Shown: piece by piece, positions 32,674 through 44,100 of the stretch | How the letters are laid out: each line of letters begins with the position of its first letter | Position numbering within the stretch: the first letter of the stretch is position 1 | Origin: Kalmusia sp. IMI 367209 | Lineage: Eukaryota; Ascomycota; Dothideomycetes; Pleosporales; Didymosphaeriaceae | Length of the DNA stretch: 64,000 nucleotides | Assembly (NCBI GenBank): GCA_027946365.1 | Contig: JAPEUQ010000003.1 | Location: forward strand, 3,596,001-3,660,000 | Direction: 5' to 3' | The notes under the pieces: generated by a model | What the model was told of the DNA's origin: nothing | What the model saw: the letters and a program-made list of their open reading frames with translations, nothing else | Databases searched by the model: none | Program-made: the position numbers and the translations under genes

Positions 32674-34418
32674 TCACTCATCTGTCCCTTCCCAATTCTG
32701 CCGACCCACCTCTTCACTCTCAAGACTCAGCTCCCTCAACCCCAAACTCGCAACCGCACCCACAACCGCAAACCCCACTAACACCCACCAGACCGTCCTC
32801 AAACCCCCGGCATACACATCCGTAATCTCATCCAACAATCCCTCCGGCAGTCTCACATCTCTCAAGAGCGGGACAAACCCCACCGCATTCGCCGAATCCC
32901 TCAACACACTCAGCGCTCCCGGCAGCTCCTCCACCTTCGCAATCACACGCTCAAACGAGCTACTGAACGCCGTCGCGCCACACGCCATACCCACAAGGCC
33001 GCCAAAGAGCCGGAAGGATACGAGAATGCCGGCCGCGAGGCCTTGGTCGTCAACACAAGGGGCGCTGGCTTGCATGGCGATTGCGGGCACGGTGAAGAGC
33101 GTACCCAGGCCGATACCAAGGATGATTTGGATGCCGATGGACGCAGCGAGCGACGTATTGCGGCCCCACAGCGAAGTAAGGCCCATGCCGACCACAAGAA
33201 AGATCCACCCGATCCAGATCGACCATCTGTATTTGCGCGTGTGTTCGACGGCTAGTGCTGCAACGCCACTCAATACGACGACAAAGACGCATATGGGAAG
33301 GAGGGAGACGGCGGCTTGCAGCGGCGTCTCGCGATACACGGCTTGGAAGTATAGAGGGAGGTAGAGCAGCACGCCGTATAGGACTGCACCGTGGATGAAG
33401 CCTCCTATGAGCGTGACTTGCGCTGTCACATTGCCGAAGATGCGGTGCGGAATACATGGCTGTGCGGGATATTTCTCCCATACAGCAAAGCCGATCAGGA
33501 AGGCAATACCTATAATGAAGGGGACGAGCGTGCGCCATGAGTGCCATGGATACATGGCCGACGCCCAGCTCAGCGGCAGCGTGAAGAGGATCGCCCCTAT
33601 GGCGAAAAGTAGCATGCCCGTCCAGTCCAGGCGACGTAGCTTGGAGCCTAGGGAGTCATCGATGTGCCTCAAGCTCAGGAAGAAGTACGCGCAAGTCGCG
33701 GCAATGCCAACGAAGGGGAGGTTATACCACCCGAGCCATCTCCACGATGCATACTCACTGAGCAGGGCACCGACGATAGGCCCAAGGATGGTCCCGATAG
33801 CCATTGGGATGGTGAGCAGGCCGATCCAGAGCGGCCGCTCTTTCAGCGTCGTCATATCCGTGACTATGACTTCGCTGAGTACGTCGAGGCCTCCTCCGCC
33901 TAGGCCCTGCAATATTCTGCCGGCGATCACGGTGTTCATGTTGCCTGCCATGGCAAACACAACGGCTCCGATTGAGAACAGGGTCAGCCCGGTGAAGAGG
34001 GGGATGCGCCGCCCGAGAACGTCGGAGACGGTGACGTAGATGGGTTGGACGACGGCTACGGCGAGCATGAAGGATATGCTGGCCCAGAAAGCTTCGAGAG
34101 TGGTGCCATTGAGTTGTGTAGTCATATTCTACCGTCAAAGTTAGTTACTAGATCTTCGAGGAGGTCTGTATCCAGATGCACACATACCGGAATTGCGACG
34201 GCTAGGCTGGTCGCGTCGAGAGTCACAAGAAGGACCGTTAACCACAGCGACAACGAAGCCAGCCAGAACTGGTAGGGTTTGCGCCAGTTCGACACGGCAT
34301 TCTCTTCTGCGGGGATCGGTGTGACTTCGCTAGCCTTCTCGATGTCTTCGCTCGAATTCAGCGCTGTCGGGAAAAAGTAGAGACCGCTTTTGAGCTCGAT
34401 GCTTTCGGTTGAATCCAT
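32674..34418 (-). CDS. MFS multidrug exporter, 14-TM DHA type
   Basis: Exons on the minus strand 34418-34188 and 34128-32674 (intron 59 bp) encode 561 aa. A cytosolic N-terminus of about 50 residues precedes TM1 (WLTVLLVTLDATSLAVAIP). The join gives AIPNMTTQLNGTTLEAFW, a conserved loop of this family. Motif A is SDVLGRRIPLFTG. The antiporter motif C region is GTILGPIVGALL, followed by YASWRWLGWYNLPF. About 14 hydrophobic segments can be counted, as in DHA2-type drug or metabolite exporters. No biosynthetic cluster genes flank it, so the cargo is unknown. The start is the first in-frame ATG after the upstream stop. Confidence 0.88.
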
Positions 34419-37400
34419 TGTTCTGAGGTCTGCGTTTATTAGTCTTGCATATAGAAGACGGCGTAGGCTTTCTCACACGTGCTCGACGCGACTCCTTGTA
34501 GTTCGTAGCTGTCTTTTGCAGCGCGGCTCAATGATGGCGACCACTCGTTTACTTTGTACTGATTCTCAGACGAACCAGCGCCGCTATGAAAGCAATACGT
34601 ACTAGAATGCTTCCGCTGGGCGTGGGGATATCTTCGCAATACTGTCTATCAGTCTACGTGTGCGAAATTCAGTGAGAAGCCCTTGCAAAGAAGAAGCACT
34701 CGCTCAGCTACAAGTCCAGCGCTCCAAGTGATGCGAATTAATCACGGCGCGCGAAGCTTCGCACAAGAGGTCTAAGTACGACCACACCCCGCAACCCAGA
34801 AGCTGCAAGCTGAACACCTCAAGACGGGCGCCGTCTACCTTCAGCCCCCCACAATGCGCCTAAGTAAAGACGTTTGCATCTCTCCAGCACTTGGCGTGCA
34901 TTTCTATTGTGCTTGATAGGCCAGCCTTGCATAAAATCTATTAATCGCGTGCAAAAGTGCAATGTTCAGTCAGCCACTATATGCGGGGGCTGTGCTGCAC
35001 ACAACATGCAATAGCTGAAGTTGTGTGCTTCTATAGGTGTTTTTAGTAGCGTACGTGGGGCCAGAACATCTCTGGAGTGTTGCGCGAGGCTGCGCGAGGC
35101 GGACGGTAATGCGGGGGTGGGTGGTTGCATTGAAAACGACAAGAAGAACGTCGGCGGCTCAAGTTTGACTCCATGATGGATGCAAAATTCAGATTACTTT
35201 AGTATATAGTATGGGGAATGATGGATGCGAGATATAGTGTATGTGTGTCAAAGTTCCAATATGCCTAGGCAGGAAAATGGTTAAAACGGCCTAGAAACCA
35301 TGATTCCTTTCCTTGCTCTTAACTCTGGGTGAGGAACAGATCTGAGAGAAGAGGATGCGGGGTGGGACACTCAAGATTGAGGACCGAAAACTCACATGAT
35401 GTAACGAAAGACGAGACTGATTACACCGTGCATGCACTGGAATGGCATGTTAGGTCGAGACGACCCCTTCATGGCCGTAATTAAGATACTCTATTCGCAT
35501 TTCAACCTGTCTAGCTGCGTCTCGAGCGGGACGATACCTAGCTGTGATTGAGTCGTGTCTCTACAGAGATGGCAGGAGCAGGGCGAAATGGATTTGGAGC
35601 GCAGGACCGACCATGACTGGAGGCTGCTTGGAGGACGTGTCATGTCGAAAGCCCTCTTTTCTGGCCCAACATCCAACCTTCTCGGTAATTATAGCTATCA
35701 ACATTGGTGCCTATCATTGATCAAAATAATCAGAGGAAACTCTGAAATGCCCACAGTCCAATTTCATTGGTGGTAATCAGTAAGCTGAGCTTATGACGCT
35801 ACATCGTTTGAAAATGGTGTAGGCAGCAGCAGGACCAGATGAAGGACCTAGCCGCTCGGTGCTAGACCGTCTAGATTCGAGAGACGCGTTATTAGCAAGC
35901 TAGTAAACGCGGTTGCCTGCATTCTTCAAACTGACCACCTGTCGCGTCCATCATATGCCACGCGATCACGGGTTCAAGGTCGCCCCCAAAGCCTGTCGCC
36001 ATCCGTCTGGAGGAAGTGCAGGTAGCGATATCGTCGTCGGTTGCCGGTCTGGCGCCTTAGTGCGTCTTACATCCCATGTGCTGATAAGGGCGCAGGACTG
36101 TACAACTATTGATTTAGAGAATATCGCTGTTGAGTCCGAGCGGCGTAGGATGGTTTGCTGGCAACGAATGATCCTGGCGAGACCATCTCAAGGCCAGGGG
36201 ACACGGGAATGAACAGTCGGTGAGAACGAAGGAATTGGCTGGTACTGACAGGGATGATTCTACTTGGTTTTCGCACGGTAAAACAAGAAAAGAGATGGTA
36301 AGAAACACGGTAACGAAGAAGGCGACTGTAACATTGACGAGAGCGATAAGGGATGCCTGATACAGACCTTGCGATGTAGGCGCCTTGGACAGCGACGTGG
36401 TCGTGGAGCCACGATGAAGCTACACTGGCGGCTATTGATAGTTTGCTTCCACAGTATTGGGAGAACACACACGGTATGACGCACGAGCTCCGCCCGCTTG
36501 CATGCTGCTTGTTTGCTGCCTCCAGTGAAGTTGCTGGGAAAAGCTTGTTGGGATATTACTCGCTAACAAAGCATGGTTGTCTCCTGAGCGATGAGTCACC
36601 GCGGATTTTTAGACTCCCCAAGCACCGCCTCTCGCCGCGGAGGCGCAACAAGATATTTGCCTCCTTTTTCATGGATAATGGTAGAAAGGACGATATAGCA
36701 GGCGACTGACACAGTCACCAGACCTGAAATGAAAGACTTCGAGTCGAAGGTGGCAGAGGTAGGAGTCAGAGCTGGAGCTGGAGGGACGGCAAGTCCGGGA
36801 TCTAGGTCTCTGCGTTGGCGGCGTCGTTTCGTCTCGCATGCAGCCGAATGATGCATTGGAGCCGCCTTGATCACATGTCTGGATGGTCCCCAGTAAATTA
36901 TCTGACAATGCGGACGATGGGAGGAATTCACCTTCGGACAGAGCGGGGCTATCGGAGTTCCGCGAGGAAATTCGTTGAAGTGACATGTCAGGAAAACGGA
37001 GAGCACGAGCAGAGGTCCAAAGCCAAGTGCCCCCAGCTCCGCTTCGTTCCGCCGCAGTACCCAAAAAGCAGTCGCCACGGGAAGCGCCTAGCATTGTCGC
37101 CATGTCCTACTCCACTTTCAGGCAATTGTATGGAGTCATGTGATCGGCTAGTAGTTGCACCGCCACTGGACCCTGACGCGGAGCGGATGGCAGGGATGCT
37201 TTCCGCGACGGCATTGGACGATGCGACTTGGCTGAATAAATATATTTGGGATTGCAGTGCAGATGCTGCAGGATGCAGCTAGAGCGTTCGTGCATACGTA
37301 TCGCTCAGCCAGCGCAGCAAACGTGGCCTCCTAGCTAGCTTGCGAAGATGCAATCCACTCTAGGGCTGGCAATGCGATGCTGCGTGAACCCGAGTAGGGC

Positions 37401-39944
37401 TGCGTCATTGCTTGGCCGAAGGACATCCCGAGAGGCGCTCTTTGTCTGCGTGCCGACGGAACAGCACTCCGCCCGGTGACTTTGGCGGTACTTGAACGTC
37501 TACGCGGCCGTGGCGTATTCGTCCGCGACGGCCATGCGCCGTGCAGGTGCGCGCGCGCAGAGAGATAAGGCGTCGTGCGATATCGCGGTGAGACGGGGCC
37601 AATGGCGCCCATACGGCGAGTGGAGCAAACACAGTCTGGAGGGAGTCGGGGCATCCGCACGCAAGGTGAGTTGTCGAGGCAGCGTGCGTAGGGGGAATTT
37701 CGAGGTCCAAAGTGTGTTGTGGGCTCGGTAGGCCTCCAGCCCGTCGAGCGCCACAGGGATAGACTGGCAGCATCGTGCGCCGTGAGCCAATGGGGGCACC
37801 GGGAACGCATCCAAAATTCGAATATGAGTGTGTGCCAAGATTTCGAGGAGAGATTGCAAGGATGGAAATGGCGGCAGAAACAAAGTCAAAGCAGGAAGCC
37901 TTCATGCAGCGAGCGGGTCATGGCGTTCCGTTTTAACCAGTGACGGGTCTGCGCACGCTCGTCTTCGGTCGAGGAAACCTGCTTCGAGACAAGCCCAGCT
38001 GCGCGCTGGAGATGGTAGCATGCCCGCTGTGTGTTGTTCGCTGTCTGTCGTCGAATCAGCGGCGCGTCGCTGCAACTTGGTGCAGCAGCGGGGCCGGCGT
38101 CATCCATACACAAACGGGCGAGAAATGACTGTTGCGGTCGCTCCCTCAAAGTAGCGGTAAACACGCGGGCCAGCAGCAGCATGATCCAGGGAGCGCGACG
38201 ACAATTTGTGAGACATTGTCGAGAGAAAATTTTTCCCTAGGCGGAGATTGCTCAGCGATCCCAGCGTGTGTCCTCGAGGGCTCGCCAGTGGCCCCAAGCG
38301 TTGCTTCGAACAGTGCGGCTCAAATGCGCCCGTTGGGCAGGGCATCCCAGTGCGGCCAGGGCGAGCGCCGTTGAATGGACGAAGCCGCTTGCTCTTCCGC
38401 CGCCTCGGACGGAAGCACTCCAGATTCCACCCTTCCGCGACGCCGGCCTGGCGTGGTCGCGAGGCTAGAGCGTCGCGACAGGTCGAGGGATTGCTGATGG
38501 GCATGTTGGCCGACGACGGCGGCGGTGGAGTCGCTCCAAGAGGCGCGCCCTTTGGGCACTCGTCTCTTGTCCTCGGCGGCCGAATGAGTCCTTGAGCCCG
38601 TCCCGCGTGGAAGGAGTCGCCGCCGGGGCCAGCGGGCGCCTCTCTTCACACACACACGGCCGGCCGGTTGCATTCAGTGCGCATTGACGAGCAGCCATGC
38701 TGCCTGACGTTGGATCTTCATGAGAAGTGGAGCGCTGGTCCTGTTGTTTGGGAGACCCGCGCCTGTCGCAGGCCCGGACGGAAGTAGTGTAGGTGGGCGT
38801 ACGAAACGATGGCACGATACAAGAGCACAAAAGCACAAAAGCGCAGGGCAGCTGAGTAGGGCCGCGCGCGAGGGGGGCGCGCTCTCTCTCTCTCTCAGAG
38901 GAGCGTTGCCCAAGCGTGGCACAGCAAAGGCGGATGGGCCACGGCGGGAGCGTGCTTACACTGACCTGCCAGTCCAGTCCAGGCCAGGGTCGGATATTGT
39001 GTGGCCAGAGGAAGACGCAGTGGGCGTTTTCGACCAGCCCAATATCTCAATATTACCGTTGTAATAACAAATAACAAAAAAAAAAAAACATACCGTGCGA
39101 ATACGCACGGCGAGTGACGAGGCTGCCCTCCCGTTCGCAGCGCCTGCACGTAGTGCCAGGTCACTTTCAGGCATCAACTCGCCGTGCAGTGCGCAGCGCA
39201 GTGTGTGTGCAGTGTGGTGCGTGTGCGTGTGTGTGCAGCGTCCACCCTCGCAGCCAGAGCCAGACTCAGACGCCGCGTGGAGGCTGAGGCGCCCGTCCCA
39301 AGCGTCCCAGCGTCCCAGAAATACACCCGGGCAGTAATATAGCGGGAGGCAGTAGTCAGACCCATAGATTAGGAATGCGATCGGGGGTGCCAGGGGGCGT
39401 TTTAGCGGACAAGGGCACAAGGGGACAAGGGGACAAGGGGACAAGGGCTGCAGGGAAGAGGCCCGTCAGGCTTGCGGTCGCTTTGGGCCGCGGGCGGAAA
39501 CGCATGCATATAACCAAGCCGAGCCCTCCGCGCACTCGACCTCCCTCTCTGAGGTTACTCTGTACCAAACACCACCCCATTACCAAGCCACTTCAGACGG
39601 CCACCACGCCCATTGCGACTCTGGATCCGATCTCTCTGGATCCTTCTGGTATTTTCTAGCTCAAGACGACTACGACCTCAATGTCCTGTCGACAGAACCG
39701 CCTTTCCTTCTCTCCTGCGGTCGCACTTCCCTTCCCACTCACACACACATCCCGAAAGAGGCACACCCACGGTTCGCTGCGGTGAGGTGACGTCGACGTA
39801 GTCGCGACGCCCGCTCTTCTTCCTCTTCCTCCTCCTCCTCTTTACCTCCCCCACACCCACCTCCAACGGGCGCAAACGGTGCCGCCACCACCACCACCGC
39901 GAACATGAACTTCGCACCCCGTACCCCACGCCTCCCCCGGCTAC
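34419..39944. other. Gene-poor block of 5.5 kb
   Basis: No recognisable protein on either strand. Contents seen: AT-leaning DNA (34,800-35,450), a pair of ORFs with hydrophobic segments (36,114-37,103 minus, see findings), GC-rich DNA with short overlapping ORFs (37,300-39,000), simple repeats (CT-run 38,881-38,897; poly-A 39,077-39,088; GT-rich 39,200-39,240), and a G-tract cluster (39,383-39,447). The last 300 bp should be promoter and 5' UTR of the 39,945 gene and contains TC-rich tracts. Confidence 0.5.
39383..39447 (+). repeat. GGGGACAA tandem repeat / G-quadruplex-type motif
   Basis: Seven runs of three to five G (39383-387, 39393-397, 39413-415, 39421-424, 39429-432, 39437-440, 39445-447). 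The last five are spaced by 4-5 nt and form near-exact GGGGACAA repeats. It lies about 500 bp upstream of the start of the conserved gene at 39,945. Confidence 0.8.
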
Positions 39945-41117
39945 ATGCCCTACGAAACATACCACCGCACCACGCCGCCCATGTCTCCCGGTCCCGGCTA
40001 CTACTCTCCCCGCTACGGCGCCCAAGGAACCTCGCCCTCGCCGCGCGACTCTCCCAAGGTCCAGGGCCACTCGCGACGAGCATCGCACGCCGTGCCGCCC
40101 CAGTACTCGTCCTACGCCTCACCGCGCAGGGGCAACACGCCGCAGTACATGCCCGACTTTACGTCGCCGCGCTACTACCAGACGCCACAGCGCACGCCCG
40201 AATATGTAGGTGGACATTTTGGTTATGCTCCCACGAGCCGGCTTCGCCGCGACTCGGAGGCGACGCCTCTCAAGCGCTCCAATCGCGAGAAGGTTCGTCG
40301 TCCGTCGCACTCAGCGCGCTACGTGCACACCAAAGTCGTCTACGACGATTACGACTACGACTACGAGAGTCCGCCACCGCCGTACGAGCCGTACGCTCGC
40401 AACGCCACGTACGGGTTTGCTGATTACCATTTCCGCCGCCAGGTCCCAATCTACGATCAAGAGCCAAAGTCGAGCCGTCCACGACGCGCGTCTCACACCA
40501 GCCGTCCCCAGCCGCAGACCACCCCCAAGCGGCCCGCCACAGCCACCAAGACGGCAGCAAAAGCCACCGAAGAAGACGCGCGCCGCGCCGGTATCCCCGC
40601 TGGCTACTCGTACAAGAACTGGGACCCCACCGAAGAGCCCATCATGCTGCTGGGTAGTGTCTTCGATGCCAACTCGCTCGGCAAGTGGATCTACGACTGG
40701 ACCGTCTTCCACTACGGACCCGCCACCCCCCTCGCCGAGATGGCGGGTGAGCTTTGGCTCCTCCTCATCCAGCTCGCCGGCAAAGTCAAGCGCGCCGAGG
40801 AGACCATGCCCAAGATCCGCAAGAAGGAGAACCACGAAATGGTTGAGGACTTCCTCGAGAGCGGCGAGCGTCTGTGGATCCGCTTCGCCAAGCTCCTCAA
40901 GGTCTGCGAGGACTACATGTGGAAAGCCGCCAAGAAAGAGACGGGAGAGAAGAAGCCTCTTGCCATGGGCAAGAACAGCGGCTGTGAGTTCGTCGACTCC
41001 ATCTTCGGACGCGACCGCGAACTCGAGAAGACGGAGAAGCTTATGACTGGCATGCGTCTCTGGTCGATGCGTTTTGATGCTAACTGCGAAGAGATCCTTC
41101 GTTATCCCTCGGCCTAG
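39945..41117 (+). CDS. Conserved Pezizomycotina protein of unknown function
   Basis: Single-exon 390-aa protein. Residues 1-200 are low complexity, rich in Pro, Tyr, Ser and Arg (PGPGYYSPRYGAQG, YDDYDYDYESPPPPYEPY), hence probably disordered. Residues about 205-388 form a compact helical domain starting GIPAGYSYKNWDPTEEPIML, with GSVFDANSLGKWIYDWTV, GELWLLLIQLAGKVKRAEE, and ending MTGMRLWSMRFDANCEEIL. This domain is familiar from many filamentous ascomycetes, where it is often mislabelled as a cell-wall protein because of the Pro-rich part. No signal peptide or TM segment is present. The start at 39945 is uncertain: another ATG at 39905 is in a different frame. The gene stands alone in an 11-kb gene desert. 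Confidence 0.82.
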   Translation: MPYETYHRTTPPMSPGPGYYSPRYGAQGTSPSPRDSPKVQGHSRRASHAVPPQYSSYASPRRGNTPQYMPDFTSPRYYQTPQRTPEYVGGHFGYAPTSRLRRDSEATPLKRSNREKVRRPSHSARYVHTKVVYDDYDYDYESPPPPYEPYARNATYGFADYHFRRQVPIYDQEPKSSRPRRASHTSRPQPQTTPKRPATATKTAAKATEEDARRAGIPAGYSYKNWDPTEEPIMLLGSVFDANSLGKWIYDWTVFHYGPATPLAEMAGELWLLLIQLAGKVKRAEETMPKIRKKENHEMVEDFLESGERLWIRFAKLLKVCEDYMWKAAKKETGEKKPLAMGKNSGCEFVDSIFGRDRELEKTEKLMTGMRLWSMRFDANCEEILRYPSA

Positions 41118-44100
41118 ACGCTTTGGCGCTGGCGTTTGTCTGGGTTGGGACCTTGTGTTACGGGGCCCCTTTCACTGTTTGTGCTTTTTTGTCTGCGTGC
41201 ACTCCTTGCTCTTACTGCGAGATACCCGTGCGTCATTTTCTGCTTTTAATTGTAATCCTGCATTTTCTGGACGATCCAACTGTACTACTAGGAGGAAACT
41301 GCATTGGGTGTGGGTCACCGGAAAAGTTTTCATTTACGATTCCCCCTTTCCAATCACTATATGGTTTTCACTGGTTTCTTTTCTCTGTCTGGCTGGCATC
41401 AGAGTGGTCTTTGTTACGACCTAGATGGTGTCTTAGAAACGGGCTCACACGAGCCGATGGCGACCGCGAGGTCAAAACGATACCACATATTTTTTATCAA
41501 TACCATTAGTTATCTGCAAATATTGCTTGCCTTGCGTGTGTCTTGGGTGACACTGTTGGTAGCGAGTGCTTTGCCCCCTTTCCCGTCGCGCAAAGGTTAT
41601 CGATGGATGATGGCACTTGGCTTCTCGCTGCACCTTCCACATGGCATGTGAAACATCGGCAGGAGGACGGTACCTCACATTGGTCTCAGGCCATCATCTT
41701 TCCGTCGACTTGCTTCTTCTGTCCTACCACACCTCACACGCACAACGACTTGCCACCCATCCCGATTCAAAAAAAGAAAAACAAAAGCCCAACCTCCCCG
41801 GCTAGGCTACGCCTCGCGCTGTGAAGTCGTGACGCCATACGCTCCGTACGCCTCTGCGCAATGTCATCACAGTCACCACAATGCCATGGTGGACCAACGG
41901 GCGCTTGCGCATGCCATGTTCGGTTCGCCATTGGCGGATGCTGCGCCTTCTGCCTTGCTTCTTCAGCGCGACGATGGCAGCGCGTATGACTGTTCGCATC
42001 AGCCTTACGCTCTGCATGGAAGGCTGCGCCGAAGAAACGTGGAGATCCTTCAAGATTGGCTTTCAGCTTCGCCGTCCTTGCTTGTTTTCGTTGCGCGGCT
42101 GACGAGAGCCAGCGGACGGTAGGTGATGCGGGCCGCAGGAGACCAATGGCCGCCCGGCGCTGAACGCCGTTGCTCTTGGTGAGGGTGTGTGGCCAACAAG
42201 CAGCCTCTCATCATCGCTCGATGCCCCCTCCCCCCTCTGCGTCTGCTGATACGAACACATCCCCTGCCATGGGGGCTCCATGGCTGGCAAACAATCTATC
42301 GCGCAAGGGAGGGCAGCCAAATTAGGCGCGACTTCTGCCTTTGGACCACGGCGACGCACGATGCAGGCACGTCGTGTGCTGGGCACGCGAAGCTATTGGG
42401 TGTAGGCAGGTGAGATATCATTCCGTGTCATTGGTAACCCGACGACGGGCATCAACCACGGTGGTGTATGGCTCGTCTTACGCTCGCCTTGGTCTCAGCC
42501 TTGCTTTCCAATATCCTCTAGGAGTTTGCAATCTATAGCATTTACCCCCAAGACGGGAATCGATACGGGCTTACAAGGCGTTGAGGCTCTTTAGGGCGTC
42601 CAAGGCGATCCATGGCTATAATGACGAACATCAGGGGCGCTTCCTCGTCTATAATGCCCGAACGGCGCGGTCGATGTGATGCGGCGCTCAAGGGCAAGTG
42701 ATCCTTCGATCCAGTAGACCATGTTGGATGCGGACAGCCCCTTGAACACTTTCCAGGCAACAGTGTTTGGGATGCTGCATGTGAAGTCTGTTCCTGCTTT
42801 GAAATGCGGCCCCCACACCACAAAAATGCAATGGCTGGGACGGACGAACGGGATTCTTCGTCACACAGCGGCCGTCGACGCCGACCCGGTGGCAAGGTTG
42901 CAACTCCGTTGGTGGTGAGCGGGTGGAATCCAGGGTGTACCAGCTGATCTGGCGTACGGCCTCTTCCACCAGCATGTCGTTATTGCGGACGATTGGCATG
43001 CACGATTCGAGACACATGTCCGCGATCGATACTCATGCGCGAGAGATTGTATCCAAGCATTGCTGTGCGACAACGTTTTGTGCGGCCCAGATGACCCCCC
43101 GGTGTGCTTTTTCTCCATTCCTCGCTCGGTCCCGCACGGCGACGGTAGGTCCATTCCGTACAACAAGGAGTCCCGAATCCAGCAACAGAGGTGCCACTTG
43201 CCCTGCTTTGCCCAAGGTCAAATTCTCGACATTGTTGCCCTCCGGAACACTTGTGCCCGCCACCACTCCAGCACAGGGATACGCCAACCCACGCGACATC
43301 CGGCGGTTCGCATCTGAGTTGGAGCGGTTCATGCACGGGACAAGCCAATCCAGACGGGCCGGTGGCCAGTGTTTCGAAACGCTCCTGCCCAGCATCCGTG
43401 CGCTCGCATGCCTGCACCGCAAAAGACCGAACCATGACGAAAGCCAATGGCGACCATGCCCACTTTTTACCCCGCAGACGACAAGTGCTGCCCTCACTCA
43501 ACACTCAACACCATGCATCGCGATGAGGCGGCGCTTAGCATGGCGCGGGACACAAAGGTCACACGCGCCTCCTTCCTCCGCATTCCCAACCACCTCACAC
43601 AACAGGAAATCGACATGCGTCTTCATTCCTCCTCGGTGCCGGCCGATAGATCTTGACAGCTGAGGAATGAGAACCAATCCGGGCCGAGCTCCTCCTGGGT
43701 CGCAGAATCGGTCAGCAGATCATGCAAGGGTATCTGAGCCTGGGAGGTGTTGGGCGTGCGCCTAGTTTTTGCTCTTCACCATGACGGAGGGTTCCGTAAG
43801 CGCCTTGCCTGGCTCGATGCTATCGAGCGATAGGCTTGATGAGTTGACCTGGACGAGCGTTGAACGGTGACGATGTGATGTGGGGAGCCTTCATGCATTG
43901 CGCAGACACCCCTACGTGCAAGTCATCTGGTCAACGTCGAAACGCCGCGGCGTCGCATCTTCGCTCAATGGACAGTCAAGCCGACCATGGTGGAATCATG
44001 AGAAACTCTCTGCAAGTTACGAACCCACCTACAGCGACAATGACGTTACACAGGTAGGTACGCGCAGCAGGCACGCTGGCTGATACACGACGCGCATACT

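Noticed and set aside
40210..41046. 278-codon Ser/Arg/Pro-rich plus-strand ORF
   Set aside because: A +1-type shadow of the conserved 39,945 gene with low-complexity sequence.
42540..43660. Overlapping ORFs on both strands in the 41-47 kb desert
   Set aside because: Frames switch constantly, no conserved motif, no coherent intron set.
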